In this document: positions 26,381 through 35,146 of the stretch, piece by piece
Position numbering within the stretch: position 1 is the first letter of the stretch
Layout of the letters: each line of letters starts with the position of its first letter
NCBI RefSeq assembly: GCF_001189915.1
Contig: NZ_LFLS01000001.1
Coordinates: 1-64,000 of the forward strand
Length of the DNA stretch: 64,000 nt
Origin: Herbaspirillum autotrophicum
Lineage (GTDB): Bacteria > Pseudomonadota > Gammaproteobacteria > Burkholderiales > Burkholderiaceae_D
Direction of reading: 5' to 3'
Program-made: the position numbers and the translations under genes
Notes under the pieces: generated by a model
Told to the model about the DNA's origin: nothing
Database searches by the model: none
Seen by the model: only the letters and a program-made list of their open reading frames with translations

Positions 26381-26394
26381 AGTCGCGGCGCCGG
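26368..26394. terminator. G+C-rich hairpin at the FUSC gene end
   Basis: CCGGCGCCGC and GCGGCGCCGG form a perfect 10-bp stem around the stop codon, between two convergent genes. There is no T-run, so termination is likely but not certain. Confidence 0.5.
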
Positions 26395-26407
26395 TGACGG
26401 CGGAAAA

Positions 26408-26959
26408 TCAGCCGGCGTGTTTCTTGACCCAGGCGACATAGCGGTCCATCCAGCCTTGCAGGAATTTCTGGCTGTCCGGACCGATGTTGCCGGCGGCGTC
26501 GAACAAGCCATCCTTGACGTGAATGAAGGCTTCCGGTTGTGCCAATGTCGGCACATCGAGGTAATTCAGCACATTGTGCAAATGCTGCTGCGCCAGTGCG
26601 GTGCCGATGGCGCCGACCGAGGCACCGAGCACACCGGCCGGCTTGCCTGACCAGGCGTTCTGGCCGTAGGGGCGGGAAGCGTGGTCGATGGCGTTTTTCA
26701 AGACGCCGGGGAAAGAGCGGTTGTATTCGGGGGTGACAAACAGCAAGCCTTGTGCCGCCGTGATGTCAGCTTTCAGGCGTTTGACGGCAGCGGCCTGGTT
26801 GCTGTCGTCATCCTGGTTATACAGCGGCAGGTCGCCGATTTCCAGTTGCTTGAAAGTGAATTCCGCTGGTCCGAGGCGGGCAATGGCGGTGGCCAGTTTG
26901 CGATTGAATGAGTCTTTGCGAAGGCTGCCGACGATGACGGCGATTTGATAACTGCTCAT
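26408..26959 (-). CDS. NADPH-dependent FMN reductase (ChrR/YieF-like)
   Basis: A 183-residue flavodoxin-like enzyme: the phosphate loop IVGSLRKDSFNRKLA binds FMN, TPEYNRSFPGVLKNAIDHASRP is the family signature, and GKPAGVLGASVGAIGTALAQQHL follows. These enzymes reduce FMN, quinones, azo dyes or chromate by two electrons and protect from oxidative stress. The gene is monocistronic and convergent with the FUSC gene. Confidence 0.9.
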   Translation of the reverse strand: MSSYQIAVIVGSLRKDSFNRKLATAIARLGPAEFTFKQLEIGDLPLYNQDDDSNQAAAVKRLKADITAAQGLLFVTPEYNRSFPGVLKNAIDHASRPYGQNAWSGKPAGVLGASVGAIGTALAQQHLHNVLNYLDVPTLAQPEAFIHVKDGLFDAAGNIGPDSQKFLQGWMDRYVAWVKKHAG

Positions 26960-27358
26960 GTTGATTCCTTATGAGAGTAAACACTGCGGAGGGGGATGGC
27001 GCGGATCAATTCTACTGTATCTGCCAGATGCATACATGGCATGGCGCTCTGCGCATCATGGCAAATGTTGCCGCAGTACGGCCGCGCAGTAAAGGCGAAG
27101 CAGTAACGGGAAGAACGGTACAAAGGAAAACAGTGCAGGGAAAATGCTGAGGTGCTGCCGGGGAGGGGGAAGCGAAGATGGTCAGTTCAGTGCATCCTCC
27201 GGTCAGTACTGGCATAACAACATGCCGACTGCTTGGTAGTTCCGGAAGTGCCTTGAATGATTGAAGCGTTGCAAACAAGACATCAACAACGCAATCCGGA
27301 TGATTTCGGATCAAGCATCGATTGTTGCGATCATTTGCAAATTTCTCGCGTAGATTGC
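26960..27358. other. 399-base region without a recognised gene
   Basis: A reading frame on the minus strand runs through this region and the adjacent tRNA-Leu, but its product has no protein-like features. The reductase promoter should lie near 26960-27010. I see no repeats or RNA element here, and no clear terminator for the tRNA. Confidence 0.4.
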
Positions 27359-27443
27359 TGGTGCCCACGGAGGGACTCGAACCCCCACACCTCGCGGCAC
27401 ATGGACCTGAACCATGCGCGTCTACCAATTCCGCCACGTGGGC
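27359..27443 (-). tRNA. tRNA-Leu (anticodon CAG), copy 2
   Basis: Sequence and fold are the same as the first copy 2.3 kb away, except for one base in the variable-arm loop (GCGAGG here, GCAAGG there). The anticodon is CAG and CCA is encoded at 27359-27361. The flanking bases TGCTGG at the 3' side are also shared with copy 1. Confidence 0.96.
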
Positions 27444-27734
27444 AATAACGCGAAAGACCGAGATTATAGCCCAATCCAAAGGGAAGTCAATCAATTCTGC
27501 GATTCGCTGCGTATTTATTTTCAGCGTGCTGCATCGCAGCTATTCAGTCTGCCGGTGACCGGTCGCCAGTTAGGTAAATAGCAGCAACCTCCGTTACACT
27601 AGGGCCTGTTGCCTTGTCTTCGTCGTTTGTCGCCCTGGTGGCGCGAGGTCGATTCAAAGGCAATAGCGGGAATAGAGTCCCGGGGCCGCATGTTCCGGCG
27701 ATACTGATGAACAATCACTTACCCAATTACACTT

Positions 27735-30245
27735 TTGAGCCAATTTCCATACTCGATTCCAAGCCGCGAAGAAATTCTCGGTCTCCTGCGCACCTCATCC
27801 GGACCGCAAAACGCGTTGACACTGGCTGCCTCTCTCGGCGTCAAGCCTGAAGAAATGGATGGCCTGACGCGTCGTCTGAATGCAATGGAGCGCGATGGTC
27901 AGATCAAGCCGGATCGCGGCGGCAATTATCAGTTGACGCATTCCCCCAGTTTTATCGAAGGCCGCATCAGCAGCCACCGCGACGGTTACGGCTTCTTGCT
28001 GACCGAAGACGGCAGCGGCGACATCTTCCTGCCGGAAAAGGAAATGCAGAAAGTGTTGCACGGCGACCGGGTGCAGGCGCGCATCATCGGCACCGACCGT
28101 CGCGGCCGTCCGGAAGGCACGATTGTCGAAGTCATCTCACGTGCCAATACCCATGTGATCGGCCGTTTGCTCAATGAAAACGGCGTCTGGGTAGTGGCCC
28201 CCGAAGACAAGCGCATCGGTCAGGATATCTTGCTGGCGGGACCGCCGGGCAAGGCCAAGACCGGTCAGGTGGTGAGTGTGCAACTGACCGAACAGCCATC
28301 CCGTTACACCCAGCCGGTGGGCAAGATCGTCGAGATTCTCGGCGACATCGACGACCCCGGCATGGAAATCGAAATTGCCGTGCGCAAATACGGCGTGCCG
28401 CATGAATTCTCGGAAGCCGCCAAGAAGCTGGCCGCCAAGTTGCCGGGCGAAGTACGTGCCGCCGATCTCAATGAACGCGTTGATTTGCGTGACGTGCCGC
28501 TGGTCACCATCGATGGTGAAGATGCGCGTGACTTCGATGATGCCGTCTATTGCGAACCGGTCAAGATCGGCCGTACCAACGCCTACCGCCTGATCGTGGC
28601 GATTGCCGACGTCAGCCATTACGTCAAGCCGAACGATGCACTCGATGTCGATGCGCTGGAACGCAGCACTTCGGTGTATTTCCCGCGCCGCGTGATTCCG
28701 ATGCTGCCGGAAAAATTGTCGAACGGCTTGTGTTCGCTGAACCCGGATGTGGATCGCCTGACGCTGGTGTGCGATGCCGTGATTACCGCCAAGGGCGAAA
28801 TCAAGGCCTACCAGTTCTATCCGGCAGTGATTCACTCGGCCGCGCGTCTGACCTATACCGAAGTGGCCGCGATCCTGACCAACACCAAGGGGCCGGAAGC
28901 CGCCAAGCGCATTGCGCTGGTGCCGCATCTGCTGCACCTGAATGAAGTCTACAAGGCGCTGCTGCAAGCGCGTCACGCGCGCGGTGCGATTGACTTCGAA
29001 ACCACCGAAACCTATATCGTCTGCAACGCCGCCGGCAAGATTGAAAAAATCCTGCCGCGCACCCGCAATGACGCACACAAGGTCATCGAAGAATGCATGT
29101 TGGCGGCCAACGTGTGCGCCGCCGATCTGTTGCAGCGTAACAAGCATCCCGGTCTGTACCGGGTGCATGCCGGACCGACCAAGGAAAAGCTGACGCAACT
29201 GCGTACCTTCCTCAAGCAGATCGGCCTGCATCTGGGCGGCGGCGATACGCCAAGCGCTTCCGATTACGCCGAGCTGATGCCAAAGATCAAGCCGCGGCCG
29301 GATGCCTTGCTGATCCAGACCATGCTGCTGCGCTCCATGCAGCAGGCAGTCTACGCCCCGGAAAACATCGGTCACTTCGGTTTGTCGTATGAATCGTATG
29401 CCCACTTCACCAGCCCCATCCGGCGCTACCCCGATCTGCTGACGCATCGCGCCATCAAGGCGATTCTGCAAGGCAAGCGTTACGAGCCCAAGGGCATCGA
29501 AATGGGCGGCCTCAACACCATGATTTCACCGGCGGCGCGCAAGATGCAGGCGCAAGCCAAGGCCGATGACAAAGCCAATGGCCGTACCACCAAGAAAGCC
29601 GACAGCGGTGTCGCCATCTGGGAAGCGCTCGGGATTCACTGTTCCGCCAACGAACGGCGTGCCGACGAGGCGTCGCGGGATGTTGAAGCATGGCTCAAGT
29701 GTTATTTCATCCGCGACAAGCTCGGCGAAGAATTCACCGGCACCATTTCCGGTGTCGCCACCTTTGGTATTTTTGTGCAACTGGATGCCTTGTATATCGA
29801 AGGCATGGTGCATGTGACCGAACTCGGCGCCGATTACTTCCAGTACGACGAAGCGCGGCATGAATTGCGCGGCGAGCGTACCGGCATCCGTTATCAGCTG
29901 ACGGACCGGGTGACGGTTCAGGTCAGCCGCGTCGACCTCGATGCGCGCAAGATCGATTTGCGTCTGGTGACCGAGCCGGGTATCCATACCTTGCTCAAGA
30001 ATGAAGCGCGTCGTGCTGACAATGCACAGCAGGCGCGTAACGGCGCAGGCAAAGCCAAGCCCGGCGCTGCCGGTGCCGGCAAAGCAGGCGCCAGGGCGGC
30101 ACCGGCCGCCGCCAGCAAGACTGGCAAAACCGGCAAGGCTGTCAAGCCGACCCACGCTGCGCGCACCAATTCGGGCGCCAAGCCTGAGCTGGAAAAGAAG
30201 CGGGCAGCAAAAGGATTTTCCAGACCCAGCAAGAAGAAACGTTAA
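27735..30245 (+). CDS. rnr: ribonuclease R
   Basis: An 836-residue 3'-5' exoribonuclease that degrades structured RNA and takes part in rRNA quality control and trans-translation. Domains in order: N-terminal winged helix (PSREEILGLLRTS), two cold-shock/OB domains (ISSHRDGYGFLL, GDIFLPEKEMQKVLHGDRV), the RNB catalytic domain with the metal-binding run DGEDARDFDDAVY, an S1 domain (FTGTISGVATFGIFVQL) and a long Lys/Ala-rich tail from about residue 745. The start appears to be TTG: an in-frame TGA lies 27 bases upstream, no ATG precedes residue 40, and the N-terminal FPYSIPSREEIL is conserved in the family. It is followed 6 bases later by rlmB. Confidence 0.95.
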   Translation: MSQFPYSIPSREEILGLLRTSSGPQNALTLAASLGVKPEEMDGLTRRLNAMERDGQIKPDRGGNYQLTHSPSFIEGRISSHRDGYGFLLTEDGSGDIFLPEKEMQKVLHGDRVQARIIGTDRRGRPEGTIVEVISRANTHVIGRLLNENGVWVVAPEDKRIGQDILLAGPPGKAKTGQVVSVQLTEQPSRYTQPVGKIVEILGDIDDPGMEIEIAVRKYGVPHEFSEAAKKLAAKLPGEVRAADLNERVDLRDVPLVTIDGEDARDFDDAVYCEPVKIGRTNAYRLIVAIADVSHYVKPNDALDVDALERSTSVYFPRRVIPMLPEKLSNGLCSLNPDVDRLTLVCDAVITAKGEIKAYQFYPAVIHSAARLTYTEVAAILTNTKGPEAAKRIALVPHLLHLNEVYKALLQARHARGAIDFETTETYIVCNAAGKIEKILPRTRNDAHKVIEECMLAANVCAADLLQRNKHPGLYRVHAGPTKEKLTQLRTFLKQIGLHLGGGDTPSASDYAELMPKIKPRPDALLIQTMLLRSMQQAVYAPENIGHFGLSYESYAHFTSPIRRYPDLLTHRAIKAILQGKRYEPKGIEMGGLNTMISPAARKMQAQAKADDKANGRTTKKADSGVAIWEALGIHCSANERRADEASRDVEAWLKCYFIRDKLGEEFTGTISGVATFGIFVQLDALYIEGMVHVTELGADYFQYDEARHELRGERTGIRYQLTDRVTVQVSRVDLDARKIDLRLVTEPGIHTLLKNEARRADNAQQARNGAGKAKPGAAGAGKAGARAAPAAASKTGKTGKAVKPTHAARTNSGAKPELEKKRAAKGFSRPSKKKR

Positions 30246-30251
30246 GAGAAC

Positions 30252-30989
30252 ATGAAAAGTAAAATGATTTTTGGCTTCCACGCCGTCACCTCCCGTTTGC
30301 GTCACGAGGCGTCGTCGGTGGAAGAAATTTACGTCGATGCAGAGCGTCATGACCGCCGCATGCTGGACTTGATCCATGCTGCCAAGGCGGCCAATGTGCG
30401 CATCATCCAGGCCGATGATCAGCGCCTGTCGAATATCGTCGGCACCCGTCGTCATCAAGGCGTCGTGGCCAAAGCCGGCGAAATTTCGCTGGCCCGCAAT
30501 CTGGATGAATTGCTGGATGCAGTCGATGGTCCGCCATTGTTGCTGATTCTGGATGGCATTACCGATCCGCATAATCTGGGTGCCTGCCTGCGCGTGGCCG
30601 ATGGTGCCGGTGCGCATGCCGTGATTGCGCCGAAAGACCGTGCCGTCGGCCTCAATGCCACGGCGGCCAAGGTCGCCAGCGGTGCTGCTGAAACCGTGCC
30701 TTACATCACCGTGACCAATCTGGCGCGCACCATGCGCGACCTGAAAGAACGCGGCGTGTGGCTGATCGGTACCACCGATGATGCCGACAAAGATCTGTAT
30801 GAAGGTGATTTCTCCGGCCCGACCGCACTGGTCATGGGTTCCGAAGGCGAGGGCATGCGCCGTCTGACGCGTGAAACCTGCGATGTGCTGGTCAGCATTC
30901 CGATGTTCGGTTCAGTCGAAAGTCTCAATGTTTCCGTGGCTTCCGGGGTTTGTCTGTACGAAGCCCGCCGCCAGCGTCTCCCCAAGTAA
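30252..30989 (+). CDS. rlmB: 23S rRNA (guanosine-2251-2'-O)-methyltransferase RlmB
   Basis: A 245-residue SPOUT methyltransferase. The N-terminal L30e-like domain ([38 protein letters not shown]) binds rRNA. The catalytic part has motif 1 [21 protein letters not shown], motif 2 [13 protein letters not shown] and motif 3 [22 protein letters not shown], which form the knotted SAM site. It methylates G2251 in the peptidyl-transferase P loop. The rnr-rlmB operon is conserved in proteobacteria. Confidence 0.95.
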   Translation: MKSKMIFGFHAVTSRLRHEASSVEEIYVDAERHDRRMLDLIHAAKAANVRIIQADDQRLSNIVGTRRHQGVVAKAGEISLARNLDELLDAVDGPPLLLILDGITDPHNLGACLRVADGAGAHAVIAPKDRAVGLNATAAKVASGAAETVPYITVTNLARTMRDLKERGVWLIGTTDDADKDLYEGDFSGPTALVMGSEGEGMRRLTRETCDVLVSIPMFGSVESLNVSVASGVCLYEARRQRLPK

Positions 30990-31013
30990 CGATAAATACC
31001 TGCGATCAGCGGG

Positions 31014-31057
31014 CAGAATCAAGGTCCTGAAGCGACCTTCGGCGACTTTTGATTCTG
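31014..31057 (+). repeat. inverted repeat downstream of rlmB
   Basis: CAGAATCAA (31014-31022) and TTGATTCTG (31049-31057) are complementary over 9 bases, with AAGGTC/GACCTT complementary inside. No T-run follows the outer stem. It may end the rnr-rlmB mRNA or stabilise its 3' end. Confidence 0.4.
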
Positions 31058-31149
31058 TGCGGCAAGACGTTTTGCAAATGTTGCGACATTCTGCAGGACG
31101 CGCCGTAACCGTTTAAGATTGCACTTCTCCGCTTTTACGCCAGATTGTT

Positions 31150-31899
31150 ATGTTCAGCAGAATTCGTGAAGACATTTCCAGCATCATTGACCGCGATCCC
31201 GCGGCGCGCAATGCATGGGAAGTCCTGACTTGTTATCCCGGCCTGCATGCCGTCGTCCTGCATCGGGTAGCACAATGGTGCTGGCTCAGTGGCTGGAAAT
31301 GGCTGGGGCGTTTCATTTCGCAACTGGCGCGCTGGTTTACCGGGATTGAAATTCATCCGGGCGCCACCATTGGCCGGCGCGTGTTCATCGATCACGGTTT
31401 TGGCGTGGTGATCGGTGAAACCGCAGAAGTCGGCGATGATTGCACCATCTATCAGGGCGTAACACTCGGCGGCACGTCGCTCAACAAGGGCGCCAAGCGG
31501 CATCCGACGCTGGGCCGTGGCGTGATCATCGGCGCCGGCGCGCAAGTGCTGGGCGGGTTTACGGTCGGCGATGGCGCCAAGATCGGTTCCAATGCAGTGG
31601 TCGTCAAGGAAGTGCCGCCGGGTGCCACGGCAGTCGGCAATCCGGCACGCGTGGTACTGAAGTCGCCGCAGGATTCGCGCGAGCAGGCAGCGGCGCGCCT
31701 GTTTGCTGCTTACGGCGTGACTCCCAATGGCGACGATCCGTTGTCCAAGGCCTTGCATGGCTTGATCGATCAGGCGGCAGCGCAGGAGCATCAGATGGAA
31801 GTGATTCTGGCGGCGCTGAAGTCGGCCGGCATTGGTTGCCAGCGTCTGACCGAGCAGGATAAATTCAACCCGGAACAATTGAACAAACTGGTGGAATAG
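31150..31899 (+). CDS. cysE: serine O-acetyltransferase
   Basis: A 249-residue hexapeptide-repeat acetyltransferase that makes O-acetylserine, the acceptor for sulfide in cysteine synthesis. The N-terminus ([39 protein letters not shown]) is the helical SATase part. The left-handed beta-helix follows with [34 protein letters not shown] and the catalytic His/Asp residues, then [25 protein letters not shown]. The C-terminal tail is about 45 residues longer than the shortest CysE proteins. It is monocistronic with its own terminator. Confidence 0.95.
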   Translation: MFSRIREDISSIIDRDPAARNAWEVLTCYPGLHAVVLHRVAQWCWLSGWKWLGRFISQLARWFTGIEIHPGATIGRRVFIDHGFGVVIGETAEVGDDCTIYQGVTLGGTSLNKGAKRHPTLGRGVIIGAGAQVLGGFTVGDGAKIGSNAVVVKEVPPGATAVGNPARVVLKSPQDSREQAAARLFAAYGVTPNGDDPLSKALHGLIDQAAAQEHQMEVILAALKSAGIGCQRLTEQDKFNPEQLNKLVE

Positions 31900-31924
31900 G
31901 GCGCAGCATGACCACGCCGGACGT

Positions 31925-31964
31925 AAAAAAATCGGTCGCCCGTAATGAGGCGACCGATTTTTTT
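31925..31964. terminator. bidirectional terminator between cysE and lpxH
   Basis: A 16-bp stem made of A7 + ATCGGTCGCC-type bases and the complementary GGCGACCGAT + T7 surrounds the loop CGTAATGA (31941-31948). A-run on one side and T-run on the other make it work for both convergent transcripts. Confidence 0.93.
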
Positions 31965-31978
31965 TGTGCCGCATAGTG

Positions 31979-32791
31979 CTATTCGGCGACTGGCGGCAGT
32001 TCGTTGCCGTCGCCGTCGAAACGATGCAAGACGCCGTCGCCGGTGATGCTCATCCAGCCGCCGCGCACCGGTGCCACGTCATATTCCCAGTCAGGCAAGA
32101 CATAGCGCAGGCGGCGGTCATCGCCGCTGCCGCAGATGTGGCAGGCTGGCCGGTGGGTGTGGCCGTGAATCAGGATGCGCGAACCGGTTTGCTCGAACAG
32201 TGCAGTGATGGCATCGGGGTTGACATCCATGATGTCGTAGTCCTTGCTCTTGTTGGCTTCCTGGCTGTTCTTGCGTACCCCTTCGATAATCGCCTTGCGC
32301 TGTGCCAGCGGCATCGCCAGAAATTGCTGTTGCCACGCCGCTTGCCGCACCTGGGCGCGAAACGCCATGTAGGCCACGTCGTCGGTGCATTGCGCATCGC
32401 CGTGGGCCAGCGTCAGCTGGCGTCCGGCAATCGTCACTACTTGCGGATCGTCGAGGAATTGCAAGCCGGCGGCCGCTGCAAATTCCTGGGCCACCAGAAA
32501 GTCGCGGTTGCCGCTGATCCAGAACAGCGCCACGCCGCTGTCGCTCAACTGCCGCAGCGCGGCCACGATGTCATGGTTGTACGGCGTGACCAGATCATCG
32601 TCGCCCGCCCAGTATTCGAAGATGTCGCCCAGCAGATACAACTGCGACGCATGGCGTGCCTGCGCTTGCAGAAAGTCATGAAACGCTTGCGTGGTCAGCG
32701 GCAGTTCGGCGCGCAGATGCAGGTCGGAAATAAAAAAAGCAACCGTGCCAGGCAGCGGTTGCGTTTTTTGGATTGATGTCGCTGTGGTCAT
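31979..32791 (-). CDS. lpxH: UDP-2,3-diacylglucosamine diphosphatase LpxH
   Basis: A 270-residue calcineurin-like phosphoesterase that splits UDP-2,3-diacylglucosamine to lipid X in lipid A synthesis. The metal-binding motifs are all present: FISDLHL, LGDIFEYWAGDDD, SGNRDF, AHGD and HGHTHRP. It is the last gene of a minus-strand envelope operon, starting 8 bases after the ppiB stop. LpxH uses Mn(II) and acts at the inner-membrane surface. Confidence 0.95.
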   Translation of the reverse strand: MTTATSIQKTQPLPGTVAFFISDLHLRAELPLTTQAFHDFLQAQARHASQLYLLGDIFEYWAGDDDLVTPYNHDIVAALRQLSDSGVALFWISGNRDFLVAQEFAAAAGLQFLDDPQVVTIAGRQLTLAHGDAQCTDDVAYMAFRAQVRQAAWQQQFLAMPLAQRKAIIEGVRKNSQEANKSKDYDIMDVNPDAITALFEQTGSRILIHGHTHRPACHICGSGDDRRLRYVLPDWEYDVAPVRGGWMSITGDGVLHRFDGDGNELPPVAE

Positions 32792-32798
32792 CCGGGAA

Positions 32799-33287
32799 TC
32801 AGATTACTTCAGCCTTTTCGATGATCACATCTTCCACCGGCACATCGGCAAACATGCCGGAGCGGGTGGTTTTGACGGCCTTGATCTTGTCGACCACGTC
32901 TTTGCCTTCGGTCACGGTGCCAAACACACAGTAACCCCAGCCATCCTGGCCCGGATAGTCAAGGAAGCTGTTGTTCTTGACGTTGATGAAGAATTGCGCC
33001 GACGCCGAGTGTGGCGCCGAAGTGCGGGCCATGGCCAGCGTGTACGGCTCATTCTTGAGGCCGTTCTTGGCTTCGTTTTCGACTGGCTCGTTGGTGGCCT
33101 TTTGTTTCATGCCTGGCTCGAAGCCGCCGCCCTGCACCATGAAACCGTCGATCACGCGATGGAAGATGGTGCCGGTGTAGTGACCCGAATTGACGTAGGC
33201 CAGGAAGTTTTCGACTGTCTTCGGTGCTTTTTCAGCTTCGAGTTCGACAGTGAACGTACCGTGATTGGTGGTGAAGAGGACAGCCAT
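32799..33287 (-). CDS. ppiB: cytoplasmic peptidyl-prolyl cis-trans isomerase B (cyclophilin)
   Basis: A 162-residue cyclophilin without a signal peptide. It has GTFTVELEAEKAPKTVENFLAYV, the catalytic FHRVIDGFMVQGGGFEPGM (active Arg), and SAQFFINVKNNSFLDY, VFGTVTEGKDVVDKI. It speeds proline isomerisation during folding. Next to an exported paralogue in the same operon, it covers the cytoplasm while the paralogue covers the periplasm. Confidence 0.94.
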   Translation of the reverse strand: MAVLFTTNHGTFTVELEAEKAPKTVENFLAYVNSGHYTGTIFHRVIDGFMVQGGGFEPGMKQKATNEPVENEAKNGLKNEPYTLAMARTSAPHSASAQFFINVKNNSFLDYPGQDGWGYCVFGTVTEGKDVVDKIKAVKTTRSGMFADVPVEDVIIEKAEVI

Positions 33288-33320
33288 GAGAATCCTTTGT
33301 TGGATGTTGAAGAAATATTG

Positions 33321-33884
33321 TTACTTGACCAGTGTCGCCGATTCGATCACCACCGGTGTGACCGGCACGTCGCCGCGCCCGGTCCTGACCTGCCTGATCT
33401 TGTCTACCACTTCAGTGCCTTTGACCACCTTGCCGAATACGGCATAACCCCAGCCATCCTGGCTTGGGTAGTCGAGCGGGGTGTTATTGGCGACATTGAT
33501 GAAGAACTGGGCCGTGGCCGAATGCGGATCGGAGGTGCGGGCCATGGCGACAGTATAAACCGCGTTTTTCAAACCGTTCCTGGCTTCATTCCTGATCGGC
33601 GGCGAAGTCGGCTTTTCGCGCATGTTCTTGTCCATGCCGCCGCCCTGAATCATGAAGCCGTCGATGATGCGATGGAAGATGGTGCCGTTGTACTGGCCAC
33701 TCTTGACGTAGCGCAAGAAATTGTCAACCGTCAGCGGGGCCTTTTCGGGATTCAGTTCGAGCTCGATGTCGCCCATGCTGGTTTTCAGCAAGACGTGCGG
33801 CGCATCGGCGGCGCTGGCCAGCATGGCGCTGGCGGAGAATGTGAGTGCTACGATGCCTTGCATCAATGTACGGCGAGAAATCAT
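33321..33884 (-). CDS. ppiA: periplasmic peptidyl-prolyl cis-trans isomerase (PpiA-like cyclophilin)
   Basis: The 187-residue protein is a cyclophilin ([35 protein letters not shown]) preceded by a signal peptide ([25 protein letters not shown]). It should act on envelope proteins in the periplasm. Its start overlaps the stop of the L,D-transpeptidase gene by one base (TGATG), so the two are translationally coupled. Confidence 0.92.
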   Translation of the reverse strand: MISRRTLMQGIVALTFSASAMLASAADAPHVLLKTSMGDIELELNPEKAPLTVDNFLRYVKSGQYNGTIFHRIIDGFMIQGGGMDKNMREKPTSPPIRNEARNGLKNAVYTVAMARTSDPHSATAQFFINVANNTPLDYPSQDGWGYAVFGKVVKGTEVVDKIRQVRTGRGDVPVTPVVIESATLVK

Positions 33885-35146
33885 CAGGCGTTACCTTCGT
33901 AAATAATTTTCCATTGCGAGCCTTCCTTGACCCAGTACTGGCGTTTGCGGACGGTGTTCTTGGCCTTGCCGATCGAGGCTTCCTGCACGAATGTGCTGAC
34001 GATCATGTCTTCGCGTCCCGGATAGCGGAACAGGCTGACGTCGCGCAGTTTGACATTCGACAGGCGGGCGCCGTTCAGACTTTTTTGCTGGCGCTGATAC
34101 CAGGTGCTCAGGCTTTCGCCGAGACTGGAGCGGAAGCTGGCCGAATAATTGGTCAGCAGCTTGTCGGCGTCGGGGCTTTCCATATCCTGCTGCCAGCGGT
34201 CCAGCAACTTGCCGGCGGAATTGCGTTCCTGATCCCATTCGGCGCGTTTGATGAATTGCACGTTGTCGCTGATGACCACCACTGTCTTGCCGACTTCGGC
34301 GGTGGCGTACAGGCTTTGCAGATCCGGGTTGGCCAGTACCACGCAGCCGTCAGACGACAACGGCGGGCGGCTGAAATTGTCGGACGGCGTGCCGTGCAGC
34401 CAGATGCCGGAGCCGCTGCGGCCGTTGCGCTTGTCCCATTCGTTGGGATAATTGATCGGCAGCGCGCCGGTGCCATAGAAATCGGGCAGCTTGGGGCCGG
34501 GAATGCGGGCGTTGACGTAATACACGCCGAGCGGTGTGCGCTGGTCGCCTTCCTTGGCCTTGTTGACGCCGTAACGACCCTGCGACACATAGTAGTCGGT
34601 CATGAACTTGAGCTGACCACCCTGATTTTCATAGACATACAGGCGTGAGCGGGTGGTGTCGACCACCAGCACATTCTTCTGGTCTTCCGCCATTTGCAAG
34701 ACCGGGCGCGGGATCATGGCCGGATCCGGGCGTTCCTGCAAAGACTTCAGGCGCACCATGGCTTCAGCGCGCAAATCTTTGAGCTTGTCAGTGTGTCCGT
34801 CCGGAATCGCGCCGAAGTTGCGTACCGGACGCGCATGCATCAGCAACAGATCGCCACGCACCAGATGGCCGAGGCGGAAATTCGGATAAGCGGCCACCAG
34901 GGCGTCGGCCTTGGCTTGTGCCTGTTGCAGGCGGTTGCTGCCGAGATCCTTGTAGACCTCGATCAGCAAGGCTTCCGGATCAGGCTTGTGACTCTGGATC
35001 GATTGTTGCGGCAGCGCCGACGACGAGGCGGCAGCGCTCAGTGGCAAGCCGCTCAGGCTCGCCAGCAGCAGCGCACCGAGCAATGCCGGCGCATGCCGTG
35101 CAAACGGCGTCGCCATGGTTGTCGTGAAAGTTGCTTTGCGAATCAT
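33884..35146 (-). CDS. L,D-transpeptidase with C-terminal NTF2/Cds6-like domain
   Basis: A 420-residue exported protein. A signal peptide (about residues 15-40) precedes a helical region and a YkuD catalytic domain (residues about 157-295) with H251 in IWLHGTPSD and C268 in [10 protein letters not shown], the Cys nucleophile motif. These enzymes make 3-3 crosslinks in peptidoglycan or attach proteins to it. Residues about 310-420 form an extra NTF2-like domain ending [18 protein letters not shown], similar to the end of the protein encoded upstream. The ATG at 35146 overlaps the preceding stop by one base (TAATG) and has GGGAGG just before it, which decides the start. Confidence 0.92.
   Translation of the reverse strand: MIRKATFTTTMATPFARHAPALLGALLLASLSGLPLSAAASSSALPQQSIQSHKPDPEALLIEVYKDLGSNRLQQAQAKADALVAAYPNFRLGHLVRGDLLLMHARPVRNFGAIPDGHTDKLKDLRAEAMVRLKSLQERPDPAMIPRPVLQMAEDQKNVLVVDTTRSRLYVYENQGGQLKFMTDYYVSQGRYGVNKAKEGDQRTPLGVYYVNARIPGPKLPDFYGTGALPINYPNEWDKRNGRSGSGIWLHGTPSDNFSRPPLSSDGCVVLANPDLQSLYATAEVGKTVVVISDNVQFIKRAEWDQERNSAGKLLDRWQQDMESPDADKLLTNYSASFRSSLGESLSTWYQRQQKSLNGARLSNVKLRDVSLFRYPGREDMIVSTFVQEASIGKAKNTVRKRQYWVKEGSQWKIIYEGNA

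Noticed and set aside
24997..27443. Integrative element bounded by the two tRNA-Leu copies
   Set aside because: No integrase, no direct repeat beyond the tRNAs themselves and only housekeeping-like genes lie between; tandem duplication of the tRNA is simpler.
27012..27494. 160-residue minus-strand frame in the gap before tRNA-Leu copy 2
   Set aside because: It runs through the tRNA gene and its product shows no fold or signal.
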